Shown here piece after piece: positions 54,351 through 62,036 of a stretch of DNA of 64,000 nucleotides; positions within the stretch are counted from its first letter, which is position 1, and the number at the start of each line of letters is the position of its first letter. Source of the DNA: Pseudomonas sp. MRSN 12121. GTDB lineage: Bacteria > Pseudomonadota > Gammaproteobacteria > Pseudomonadales > Pseudomonadaceae. A program made the translations under genes and the position numbers. The notes under the pieces were generated by a model. The model had not been told where the DNA came from. It did not search any database and saw only the letters and a program-made list of their open reading frames with translations. Where the stretch lies: assembly GCF_000931465.1 (NCBI RefSeq), contig NZ_CP010892.1, forward strand, positions 5,789,388 through 5,853,387. Direction: 5' to 3'.

Positions 54351-54995
54351 TCAAGGCGCTCCGACCGGACGCAGGCGGTACTGCGGCGGCAACTGCTCGA
54401 AGCCGCTGATGGTCGCGTTCAGGCTCTTCCAGCGACCGTCCTTGATGCCGTAGATGCAACCGTGGATCGACAGGCTCTGCCCACGATGCCAGGCGTTTTG
54501 CACGATGCTGGTATGGCCGACGTTGGCCACTTGCTGAATCACGTTCAACTCGCAGAGACGGTCGACCCGCTCTTCTTCGGTCGCCAGTTGCGCCAGCGTG
54601 TCGCGATGCTCGTAGTACAGGTCGCGAATCGAGCGCAGCCAGCCGTCGATCAGGCCCAGCTGGCGGTCCTGCATCGAGGCGCGCACACCGCCACAGCCAT
54701 AGTGGCCGGTGACCAGGATGTGTTTGACCTTGAGCACGTCCACCGCGTACTGGATCACCGACAGGCAATTGAGGTCGGTGTGCAGCACCACGTTGGCCAC
54801 GTTGCGGTGTACGAACAAGTCGCCGGGGAGCATGCCGACGATCTCGTTGGCCGGCACCCGGGCGTCCGAACAGCCGATCCACAGGTATTCCGGCGTTTGC
54901 TGGCGCGCCAGCTTGGAGAAGAAATCAGGATCTTCCTGCTTGATCGCTTCCGCCCAACGCTCGTTGTTATCAATCAGGTCTTGTAGTTCGTTCAT
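54351..54995 (-). CDS. can: Beta-class carbonic anhydrase
   Basis: 214 aa from ATG 54995. Zn ligands Cys42 and Asp44 (GCSDAR), His98 and Cys101 (TGHYGCGG) are present; GDLFVHRNVANVV follows. It interconverts CO2 and bicarbonate (EC 4.2.1.1) in the cytoplasm; type II-like Asp/Arg gating (Asp44-Arg46). Length as for E. coli Can (220 aa). Confidence 0.94.
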   Translation of the reverse strand: MNELQDLIDNNERWAEAIKQEDPDFFSKLARQQTPEYLWIGCSDARVPANEIVGMLPGDLFVHRNVANVVLHTDLNCLSVIQYAVDVLKVKHILVTGHYGCGGVRASMQDRQLGLIDGWLRSIRDLYYEHRDTLAQLATEEERVDRLCELNVIQQVANVGHTSIVQNAWHRGQSLSIHGCIYGIKDGRWKSLNATISGFEQLPPQYRLRPVGAP

Positions 54996-55145
54996 GCTGT
55001 GCAGCCTCAGGATTGATGCGTTGTTGTGACAGACGACCACCGATCGGGGTCACGCCTGTCGAAGCAGATACCGCTTGTCCATCCTCCTGGAATCTTGAAG
55101 GGCCCCATGGGTCCACCCTTTAAGCCCAAGACACGAGCAATCGCC

Positions 55146-55535
55146 ATGACCGAATCACGACGTCCCTATGGTGCGCCTCAGCCCGAGCCCATCGACGATA
55201 ACGAAGACCGCATGGGCTCCATGGAGGAGCTGGATTTCGATGAAGACGAACCCGGCGCCCGGGTCGGTGACCCTGGCTCCGTGCATCATCCTGCTCCCGC
55301 CAGGCGGCCCCACGGCGCGGGCCTGAGCGGCAACGCCGAGGATGAGCCCGACGACGATGAACTGAGCCCGGAAAATCTGATCCGCGAAGACGGCGCGCGT
55401 TCCCCCCGTGAAGCCGGCGATGACGAGCCGGCCGATTGGGATTTGAGCATCGTCGACGAGAACGCCATCGGCGGCGGCGATGGCCTGGACGAGGCCGAAC
55501 TGGCCCGGCGCGACCCGCTGGACCGCAAGCGCTGA
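55146..55535 (+). CDS. Acidic disordered protein annotated as HPr-related (PTS-associated)
   Basis: 129 aa from ATG 55146. Very rich in Asp/Glu/Pro/Gly with no hydrophobic core; MGSMEELDFDEDEPGARVGD and the end DEAELARRDPLDRKR. Homologues in Pseudomonas are commonly named phosphotransferase HPr-related, but no HPr fold is apparent here, so the name is doubtful. Function unknown. Weak ribosome site. Confidence 0.65.
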   Translation: MTESRRPYGAPQPEPIDDNEDRMGSMEELDFDEDEPGARVGDPGSVHHPAPARRPHGAGLSGNAEDEPDDDELSPENLIREDGARSPREAGDDEPADWDLSIVDENAIGGGDGLDEAELARRDPLDRKR

Positions 55536-55540
55536 GATCC

Positions 55541-55594
55541 GTCGCCTGGCTACTGGCGTTAGCTTCTGTCGCCTGGCTACTGACGTTGGCTTCT
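55541..55594. repeat. 27-bp tandem duplication abutting a REPIN
   Basis: GTCGCCTGGCTACTGGCGTT(AGCTTCT) at 55541-55567 is followed by a copy with two changes at 55568-55594. The REPIN begins at the next base (55595). Confidence 0.85.
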
Positions 55595-55666
55595 GTAGGA
55601 GCGAGGCTTGCCCGCGATGACGGTGTGGTCAGGCACACCGCTATCGCGGGCAAGCCTCGCTCCTAC
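55595..55666. repeat. REPIN, family B (copy 3)
   Basis: GTAGGAGCGAGGCTTGCCCG to CGGGCAAGCCTCGCTCCTAC, 72 bp. Located after the acidic protein gene, convergent with rimI. Confidence 0.92.
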
Positions 55667-55670
55667 TCTG

Positions 55671-56123
55671 TCAATCGACCAGGGTGCAGGCCATGACCAG
55701 CGCGTCTTCGCGCCCGCCTATCGCCGGGTAGTAGTCACGGCGGCGACCGACTTCATTGAAACCATAACGTTCGTACAGGCGATAAGCCGTCTGGTTGCTC
55801 GAGCGCACTTCAAGGAAGCATTCGCGCGCGCCTTTCTGATAGGCGCGCTTCATCAGCTCTTCCAGCAGGCGCAGGCCCAGGCCACGGCCCTGGCTTTGCG
55901 GCTTGACGGTGATATTGAGCAGATGCGCCTCGTCGATGATCACCTGGATCACCCCGTGGCCGACCTGCTGGCTGCCTTCGAACATCAACCAGACTTCATA
56001 GGATTTCAGGGCGTCGGTGAAAATCCCGCGGGTCCAGGGATGGCTGAACGCCGCGTATTCGATTTTCAGGATGGCGTCCAGATCCGCCTCGGTGGCCAGG
56101 CGGAACGATAAAGCATCACTCAT
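55671..56123 (-). CDS. rimI: Ribosomal-protein S18 alanine N-acetyltransferase
   Basis: 150 aa. LDAILKIEYAAFSHPWTRGIFTDAL at the N-terminus, then VKPQSQGRGLGLRLLEELMKRA (acetyl-CoA site) and NQTAYRLYERYGFNEVGRRRDYYP are the RimI pattern. Acetylates the N-terminal Ala of S18. The ATG overlaps the end of holD by 8 bp, giving translational coupling. Confidence 0.93.
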   Translation of the reverse strand: MSDALSFRLATEADLDAILKIEYAAFSHPWTRGIFTDALKSYEVWLMFEGSQQVGHGVIQVIIDEAHLLNITVKPQSQGRGLGLRLLEELMKRAYQKGARECFLEVRSSNQTAYRLYERYGFNEVGRRRDYYPAIGGREDALVMACTLVD

Positions 56124-56862
56124 TGCTACTTTTCCAACGCGCCATCAGCCGACGCATGGCTTGCCAGACATCAGCCTTACGCTGTGGCTCTTCCATTAAT
56201 AGTTCCAGCCCGGGCAAGGCCCAGGCCGATCCCAGGCCTTCGACCTGGAGTTCGCGGTTATAGGCTTGCGCGTCGGCCTCGCCGGCAAAACGTACCGCCG
56301 GCAGGCCAACCAGCCACAGGCAGACACAAGGCTCTTCCTCGACCCGCGCGCCGACGAAGGCCTGGACGAAGTCGCGCGCCGCTTCCGGCCCCTGGTCGAG
56401 GTTGCCGCGGGTCAGCAGCGGCCAGCGCACCGGCTCGCCGACAATCTGCGGGCTGTCCGGCAGGCCGGCGGCGCGCAGCATGTCCTTGAGCAGCAGATAG
56501 GCCGGGTCGCGACGCTGGAAGGCTTCGCCTGTGGGTAACTCCACCAGCAGCAGGCAGGCACCGGCGCGCAGCAATTGCAGGGCGAAACGCGGGGGCGGCA
56601 CCACCGGGGCCTTGACCGGCGCCGGGGCTTCCTCGGCCTCGATCGTCGGCTTGCTCACCGGACGAACGGCAGCACTGCCCGGACGCGGCACTTCGATTTT
56701 CGGCCGTTCGGCAGGCCGGGCCGCCGGCTCCGCCACCGTCTTGGCCACGGGGGCCGCGGCCACCGGGGCCTCGACCACAGGCTCGGCAATCACCAGCAAT
56801 TCGGGGCGGGACGGCGCCGCAAAGGGCAGTTCGGTGCGCGGCAGCCAGCTGACCACTTGCAT
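56116..56862 (-). CDS. holD: DNA polymerase III psi subunit (pseudomonad HolD)
   Basis: 248 aa from ATG 56862. N-terminal half (residues 1-120) is Ala/Pro/Val-rich linker: PVVEAPVAAAPVAKTVAEPA and PVVPPPRF. The C-terminal half (RFALQLLRAGACLLLVELPTGEAFQRRDPAYLLLKDMLRAAGL) matches the pseudomonad psi, which is nearly twice as long as the E. coli 137-aa protein. Position directly before rimI is the same as in E. coli holD-rimI and P. aeruginosa. Psi links the clamp loader to chi and SSB. Assigned from synteny and length. Confidence 0.75.
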   Translation of the reverse strand: MQVVSWLPRTELPFAAPSRPELLVIAEPVVEAPVAAAPVAKTVAEPAARPAERPKIEVPRPGSAAVRPVSKPTIEAEEAPAPVKAPVVPPPRFALQLLRAGACLLLVELPTGEAFQRRDPAYLLLKDMLRAAGLPDSPQIVGEPVRWPLLTRGNLDQGPEAARDFVQAFVGARVEEEPCVCLWLVGLPAVRFAGEADAQAYNRELQVEGLGSAWALPGLELLMEEPQRKADVWQAMRRLMARWKSSNE

Positions 56863-56913
56863 GGCGGACAGATAAGCGCGACGGCGGGACTCGATAAGCA
56901 AAGGTCGGCCACT

Positions 56914-56922
56914 TGTGGATAA
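56914..56922 (-). promoter_or_regulatory. Perfect consensus DnaA box between holD and mksF
   Basis: TTATCCACA on the minus strand (TGTGGATAA on plus), the highest-affinity form of the DnaA box. It lies 52 bp upstream of holD and 160 bp upstream of mksF, within the divergent promoter region. DnaA at this site could regulate one or both genes. Confidence 0.6.
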
Positions 56923-57016
56923 CTGAAGTGAGGGGATTCTACCGTCCTTCGACGAAGATCGCCCGCAGTTGATTCGTCGCAAAATCCGCCCTCAGCGCCC
57001 CGACAAGACCGAGGGG

Positions 57017-57046
57017 TGAATCGTCGGCCTCACGATGCAGTACAAT
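57017..57046 (+). promoter_or_regulatory. Candidate promoter of mksFEB
   Basis: TGAATC (57017-57022), 18-bp spacer, TACAAT (57041-57046). The -10 is a good match, the -35 weak. Start would be ~57053. Confidence 0.45.
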
Positions 57047-57081
57047 CGCCGCTTTTCATTGCCAACCAGCCGGCCATTCCG

Positions 57082-58362
57082 ATGATCGAACCCAAGCGCG
57101 TGTTGCGCGCCCTCGCCGAACACTGGGCACTCCTGGAGCCGCTGTGCGAGCACTTCGACCAAGGCACCCTGAGCCTCGCCGAATTGCGTACACAGCTGGC
57201 GACCCAGCAAATCGACAGTACGCCACAGGACATTACCAACCTGCTGGACGTGTGGATTCGCCTGGATATCCTGGTTCCGGTGGCGAAAAGCCCGAACCGT
57301 TTCGAACTCAACGCACAGATCCACGACTTCCTAGCCTACCTGCGGCGCGAACACCGCCTGGGCCTGTGCCTGGAAATCGAAGCCTACCTGCGCCACCTCG
57401 AACGCCTGGCCGGGTACATCCAGGACGCCTTCGACATCCGCGACGGCCATGACCTGGCCCGCCAGCTGCGCCTGCTCGACATGCGCGTGCGCGATGTACT
57501 GAAGAAGCTCGCCAACGACGAACAGGCCCTGGTGGCCGTCGCCGAGCGGGCCAAGACCAGCGACCGGCAGATTCCCCTGCGCCAGCGGTATGCCGAGGTC
57601 CTGGCGACCTGGGACGAATACGTCGAGCCGATGATCCAGCTGGTGAACGCCGACGGCGCCTTCGAGCAAGGCGTGCGCAAGGTCGAGAACGTGCTGCTGC
57701 GCATGCTCACCGAACAGCAGCGCCTGGGCCACCTGGTGGACGACGACATGCTGCTGCGCACCCACGCGCGGATCCTGGAAATGCAGACCAGCGCCCAGCT
57801 GACCCTGCGCCATGCCCGGGAACTGCTGCTGCCGCTGCGTGAAGAAGCCCGCCGCCACAACGCCGTGACCCGCGGCGCGGCCCTGGCCCTGTCGGCCATC
57901 CGCCGCAAGGGCATCGACGCCGTGCCACAGGCGGCCATGCCGCTGTTCACCCGTCCGCAAAGCACCTTCCTCGGCAGCTCCGGCCAGGTCGAGGCCTATG
58001 TCTACGCCCTGGCCCGCTTCGAGCCGAAGCCGACGCGTTTTCCCAAGGCACACAAGACCCACAAGAGCGGCGACGCGCCACGGGCGCCGCGCACGGTCCG
58101 CGAAATGCTCGACCGCTGCGAAGACGCGCTGCCGATGCCGGACCTGATGAGCTGGCTGCTGGAGCAGGAACCGGACGGCGCCACCGACGAGCTGCTGTAC
58201 TGGTTCTCCCGCCTGTCGCGGGAAAAACGCTTCAAGCGCGAGCGTCTGGAACGCCGCGACTACCACACCCACGAGCACCAGGTCAGCCTGCGCTCCTTCG
58301 CCCTGCTCTCGGCCCGCGACGAACAGCCTGAGAATTCTGCGAGCACTCCCCATGCATCTTGA
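57082..58362 (+). CDS. mksF: Condensin kleisin subunit MksF
   Basis: 426 aa from ATG 57082. N-terminal winged helix (RVLRALAEHWALLEPLCEHFDQGTLSLAELRTQLATQQ) and a long helical region (residues ~110-300), as expected of a kleisin that bridges the MksB heads. C-terminal basic part. First gene of the mksFEB operon; the end overlaps mksE by 11 bp. The P. aeruginosa homologue lies at PA4684. Confidence 0.85.
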   Translation: MIEPKRVLRALAEHWALLEPLCEHFDQGTLSLAELRTQLATQQIDSTPQDITNLLDVWIRLDILVPVAKSPNRFELNAQIHDFLAYLRREHRLGLCLEIEAYLRHLERLAGYIQDAFDIRDGHDLARQLRLLDMRVRDVLKKLANDEQALVAVAERAKTSDRQIPLRQRYAEVLATWDEYVEPMIQLVNADGAFEQGVRKVENVLLRMLTEQQRLGHLVDDDMLLRTHARILEMQTSAQLTLRHARELLLPLREEARRHNAVTRGAALALSAIRRKGIDAVPQAAMPLFTRPQSTFLGSSGQVEAYVYALARFEPKPTRFPKAHKTHKSGDAPRAPRTVREMLDRCEDALPMPDLMSWLLEQEPDGATDELLYWFSRLSREKRFKRERLERRDYHTHEHQVSLRSFALLSARDEQPENSASTPHAS

Positions 58363-59062
58363 TCTTTCCGAACTGTCCCAACTGGCGCCGATCTTTCGCG
58401 AGCTGTTCAAGGGTTATCACATCAGCCGCCGCGATCCGGAGCTGTACGCCCAGCTGTCGAACTTCCAGGACCAGTACCGCACCCTGTTCAAGGCCCTGGG
58501 CTTCGAGCTGGTCTGCGACACCCGCGGTTTCTATTACTTCGTGCCGGAAAACGCCGCCGCCCAGGTGAACAAGACCGCCCAGCGCCTGGCGCTGTTCACC
58601 TTCATCCTGGTGGAGCACCTGGCCGACCAGGGCCGCGACCCGATCTCGGTGCTCGACGGCGGCAGCCTCGGCCGCGACGAACTGCCGTCCCTGCTGGAGA
58701 AATACCGCGACCTGTTCATCCAGGCCGAAGTACAGACCCAGGACGAGCTGGAAGAAAAAATCATGCGCCGCATGACCCAGCTGGGTTTTGCCGGCGAGGA
58801 GCCAGGCATCTACCGCTTCCTGCCACCGATGCACCGCTTCCTCGACGTGTGCCTGTCGGTGCAGCAGGACCGTGACCTGGCCGCCAGCCTGCACAGCGTG
58901 CTGCCGTTGCCGACCCCGGTGCTGATCGACGAAGACAGCGACGAAAAACTGCTGCAGACCGACGACCCGCTGGACCTCAGCGAATTCGCCGAAGGCGCGC
59001 AGGAAAGTGAAGAAGACGCTCTGGCCCGCGCCATTGCCGAAGAACAGGAGCTCGACGCATGA
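58352..59062 (+). CDS. mksE: Condensin subunit MksE
   Basis: 236 aa. Two winged-helix units; ELFKGYHISRRDPELYAQLSNFQDQYRTLFKALGFELV is typical of the MksE/MukE family. The last third is acidic (DEDSDEKLLQTDDPLDLSEFAEGAQ). Start overlaps mksF, and its stop overlaps mksB as ATGA, a fully coupled operon. Confidence 0.85.
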   Translation: MHLDLSELSQLAPIFRELFKGYHISRRDPELYAQLSNFQDQYRTLFKALGFELVCDTRGFYYFVPENAAAQVNKTAQRLALFTFILVEHLADQGRDPISVLDGGSLGRDELPSLLEKYRDLFIQAEVQTQDELEEKIMRRMTQLGFAGEEPGIYRFLPPMHRFLDVCLSVQQDRDLAASLHSVLPLPTPVLIDEDSDEKLLQTDDPLDLSEFAEGAQESEEDALARAIAEEQELDA

Positions 59063-61902
59063 GCAAGGAACGCTACGGCATCCGCCGCTTTGCCCTTTTG
59101 AATACCGCCGGCTACAGCCTGGGCCTGTTCCCGCTGGAAGAGCCGCTGTCGGTCTACGGTGCGAACAACCTGGGCAAGTCGGCCTCGATCAACGCCCTGC
59201 AATTCCCGATCCTGGCGCGCATGTCGGACATGAGCTTCGGCAAGTACAGTCTGGAACAATCGCGGCGCTTCTACTTCGCCTCCGACACCAGCTACATCCT
59301 GGTAGAGGTTTCCCTGCCCCATGGCCCGCACGTGATCGGCGTGGCCGGACGCGGCCCGGGTGGCGGCTTCGGCCACCAGTTCTTCGCCTACGCCGGGCAA
59401 CTGGACCTGGCGCACTACCAGAAGGACGACACCTGCCTGCGGCAGAAAGAGCTGTTCACCAACCTCGAGCGCCAGGGCCTGAAGGCCTATGAGCTCAAGC
59501 CGGACGAACTGCGTCGCCTGCTGGTCGGTGGCCACACCTCGATTCCGCTGGACCTGACCCTGATTCCGCTGCGCTCCACCAGCGAGCAGAGCCTGAAGAC
59601 CTTCCGCGCGCTGTTCATCAACCTGCTGCACATGCGCGAAATCACCGCCGCCAAGCTCAAGCAACTGTTCCTCGACGCGTTCGAGCACAGCCTGCGTTCC
59701 GGCAGCGTCGACTACATTGCCGCGTGCGAAGAAGCCTTCCGCGACGTGCGCCGCATGGAGCAGGACTACAACTCCCTGGTGGCCGCCGGCCCCCTGGTGG
59801 AAGCCCTGGCCAACGGCGTGAAGCAGCGCGACATCCTGCGCGGCAAGCTGCATCGCCTGTCGCCGCTGCTCGACTCGCTGCTCGGCACCTGGTCCGACTA
59901 CGCCAGCGCGCGCAAGGAAGAGCTGACCATCCAAGCCGAGCACTACCGCAACGAACAGGACGCGCTGCAGAACGACCAGCGCAGCAGCACCCAGGAAATG
60001 ATGCGCCTGGAGCGGGAAATCACCGGCACCCAGCGCTGGCTCGGCGAGCTGTCGGTGCTCAAGCACCGCTTCGCCCTGGTGGACGACGTCAAGGTCCTGG
60101 AGCAGCAACTGCTGGCGGCCAAGGATGCCCACGACGAACTGGCCGGCGCCCTGGCCCAGTCCCGGCAGTTCTCCGCCGAAGACCTGGAAGAACGCCTGCG
60201 CGACCTGGAAAAACGCCTGAAGTCGGTCAAGCAACAGCTCGATCACGCCGACAACAACAGCTATGCGCGGCTGCGCGAAGAGTTCTCCCAGCAGGACGTC
60301 GAGCGCCTGATGCGCCTGTTCAACAGCGCGCTGTTCAGCCTGCCGCTGGGCGAGCACGGCATCGCCCTCGACGAGAACGGCGACTGGGTCAAATCCGTGG
60401 AGCTGATTCTCGATGGCTTCAAGGGTGAACGTTTCGAAGTACCGGGCCTGTCCATCGACATCTCGCACATCGAGCCGCCGGCCTTGCAGGCCCTGGCCGA
60501 TCGCGCGGCGCTGCGCGACCAGAAAGAGCGCCTGGAAAAAGAACTCAAGCAACTGAAAACCCAACAGGCGGTAGCCGCCGACCGGGCCGCGAGCAAGACT
60601 CAGACCGAAGCGCTGTACCAGCAGGTGCTGGATGCCCAGAAAGCCCTGGAAGACTTCCGCCGCGCCCAGACCCTGAGCGCCGAGGAAGGCGAGAAACTGG
60701 AACAGCTGGCGCAGATGGAAGCCGCGCAGGACGAGCTCAAGCGCTCCAGCGACGCGTTCACCGAGCGCGTCCAGCAACTGTCGGCCAAGCTGCAACTGGT
60801 GGGCCGGCAGATCGGCGACATGGAAGCCAAGCAACGCACCCTCGACGACGCCCTGCGCCGTCGTCAGCTGTTGCCGGCGGACCTGCCGTTCGGCACACCG
60901 TTCATGGAGCCGGTGGACGACTCGATGGACAACCTGCTGCCGCTGCTCAACGACTATCAGGACAGCTGGCAGGGCCTGCAGCGGGTCGATGGCCAGATCG
61001 AAGCGCTGTATGCCCAGGTACGCCTCAAGGGCGTGGCCAAGTTCGACAGCGAAGACGACATGGAGCGCCGACTGCAACTGCTGATCAACGCCTATGCGCA
61101 CCGCACCGACGAAGCCCTGACCCTGGGCAAGGCACGCCGCGCGGCCGTCACCGACATCGCCCGGACCCTGCGCAACATCCGCAGCGACTACGACAGCCTC
61201 GAGCACCAGCTGGCGCTGTTCAACCGCGAGATCAACAAGCGCCAGGTATCCAACCTGCAGAGCTTCCGGATCGTCCTCGCGCCGAACAAGGAAGCCCTCA
61301 AGCACATCGACCAGATCATCCACAGCGCCGGCCAGTACGAGGAAGGCGAGACCCTGTCGGTGTTCGACCTGAGCCAGAGCGCCGAGCAGGACAACAAGAA
61401 CGAAGAGGCCAAGGAGTACCTGGCCCGCCTGGTGGCGGCCAACCACAACCAACTGGGCCTCAAGGACCTGTTCGAGCTGGCGTTCGAGATCACCAAGGTC
61501 CATGGCCAGCCAGTGATCCACACCGACATCGACGGCGCGGCGTCCAACGGCACCACCATGACCATCAAGGCGCTGACCAACATGTACCTGTTGCTGCACT
61601 TGATGGATCGCGACCTGGCCGGCCGTGTACGCCTGCCCTACTACCTCGACGAAGCCGCGGACATCGACGAGAAGAACCAGGCAGCGCTGCTGGAGACCAG
61701 CCTGCAACTGGGCTTCGTGCCGATCCTGGCCAGCGTGAAGCCACAGGTGTCGGCCCAGGTCGCCATCGACCTGGAAGGCGGCAGCGGCCCGAACGGCATC
61801 TACATCGACGAGGCGGACTGGAAGTACATCCGCCGTCACGATCAGGTCAAGGCGACCCTGAACGTCGAGCAGCAAGCCGAGGCGGAACTGGACGAAGCCT
61901 GA
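59059..61902 (+). CDS. mksB: SMC-like condensin ATPase MksB
   Basis: 947 aa. Walker A YGANNLGKSASINAL (Lys40), followed by long coiled coils (~210-370 and ~480-590) and C-terminal Walker B LPYYLDEAADIDEKNQA with Asp864-Glu865. Length is far below MukB (~1480), as expected of MksB. It compacts the chromosome with MksE and MksF. No mksG nuclease follows, so it is probably a chromosome condensin rather than a plasmid-defence Wadjet. A large antisense ORF here is a GC artefact. Confidence 0.9.
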   Translation: MSKERYGIRRFALLNTAGYSLGLFPLEEPLSVYGANNLGKSASINALQFPILARMSDMSFGKYSLEQSRRFYFASDTSYILVEVSLPHGPHVIGVAGRGPGGGFGHQFFAYAGQLDLAHYQKDDTCLRQKELFTNLERQGLKAYELKPDELRRLLVGGHTSIPLDLTLIPLRSTSEQSLKTFRALFINLLHMREITAAKLKQLFLDAFEHSLRSGSVDYIAACEEAFRDVRRMEQDYNSLVAAGPLVEALANGVKQRDILRGKLHRLSPLLDSLLGTWSDYASARKEELTIQAEHYRNEQDALQNDQRSSTQEMMRLEREITGTQRWLGELSVLKHRFALVDDVKVLEQQLLAAKDAHDELAGALAQSRQFSAEDLEERLRDLEKRLKSVKQQLDHADNNSYARLREEFSQQDVERLMRLFNSALFSLPLGEHGIALDENGDWVKSVELILDGFKGERFEVPGLSIDISHIEPPALQALADRAALRDQKERLEKELKQLKTQQAVAADRAASKTQTEALYQQVLDAQKALEDFRRAQTLSAEEGEKLEQLAQMEAAQDELKRSSDAFTERVQQLSAKLQLVGRQIGDMEAKQRTLDDALRRRQLLPADLPFGTPFMEPVDDSMDNLLPLLNDYQDSWQGLQRVDGQIEALYAQVRLKGVAKFDSEDDMERRLQLLINAYAHRTDEALTLGKARRAAVTDIARTLRNIRSDYDSLEHQLALFNREINKRQVSNLQSFRIVLAPNKEALKHIDQIIHSAGQYEEGETLSVFDLSQSAEQDNKNEEAKEYLARLVAANHNQLGLKDLFELAFEITKVHGQPVIHTDIDGAASNGTTMTIKALTNMYLLLHLMDRDLAGRVRLPYYLDEAADIDEKNQAALLETSLQLGFVPILASVKPQVSAQVAIDLEGGSGPNGIYIDEADWKYIRRHDQVKATLNVEQQAEAELDEA

Positions 61903-61921
61903 TTGCTCCACGCTGAAACAG

Positions 61922-61953
61922 AAAAGGCCGCGATCTTCCGATCGCGGCCTTTT
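61922..61953. terminator. Bidirectional terminator after mksB
   Basis: AGGCCGCGATC (61925-61935), TTCC, GATCGCGGCCT (61940-61950), with A's before and T's after. It can end mksB transcripts; T run to 61955. Confidence 0.92.
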
Positions 61954-61960
61954 TTCTTCT

Positions 61961-62030
61961 GTAGGAGCGAGGCTTGCCCGCGATAGCGGTATATCTGCCA
62001 GGGCACCAACGCGAGCAAGCTCGCTCCGAC
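61961..62030. repeat. REPIN, family B (copy 4, diverged right arm)
   Basis: Left GTAGGAGCGAGGCTTGCCCG is intact; right CGCGAGCAAGCTCGCTCCGAC differs by several bases. 5 nt after the terminator T run and just before the end of letB. Confidence 0.88.
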
Positions 62031-62036
62031 AGGCAG

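Noticed and set aside
58810..61911. 1033-codon ORF on the - strand opposite mksB/mksE
   Set aside because: Shadow of the mks genes; Gln/Leu/Val-rich with no domain, whereas mksB carries intact Walker motifs.
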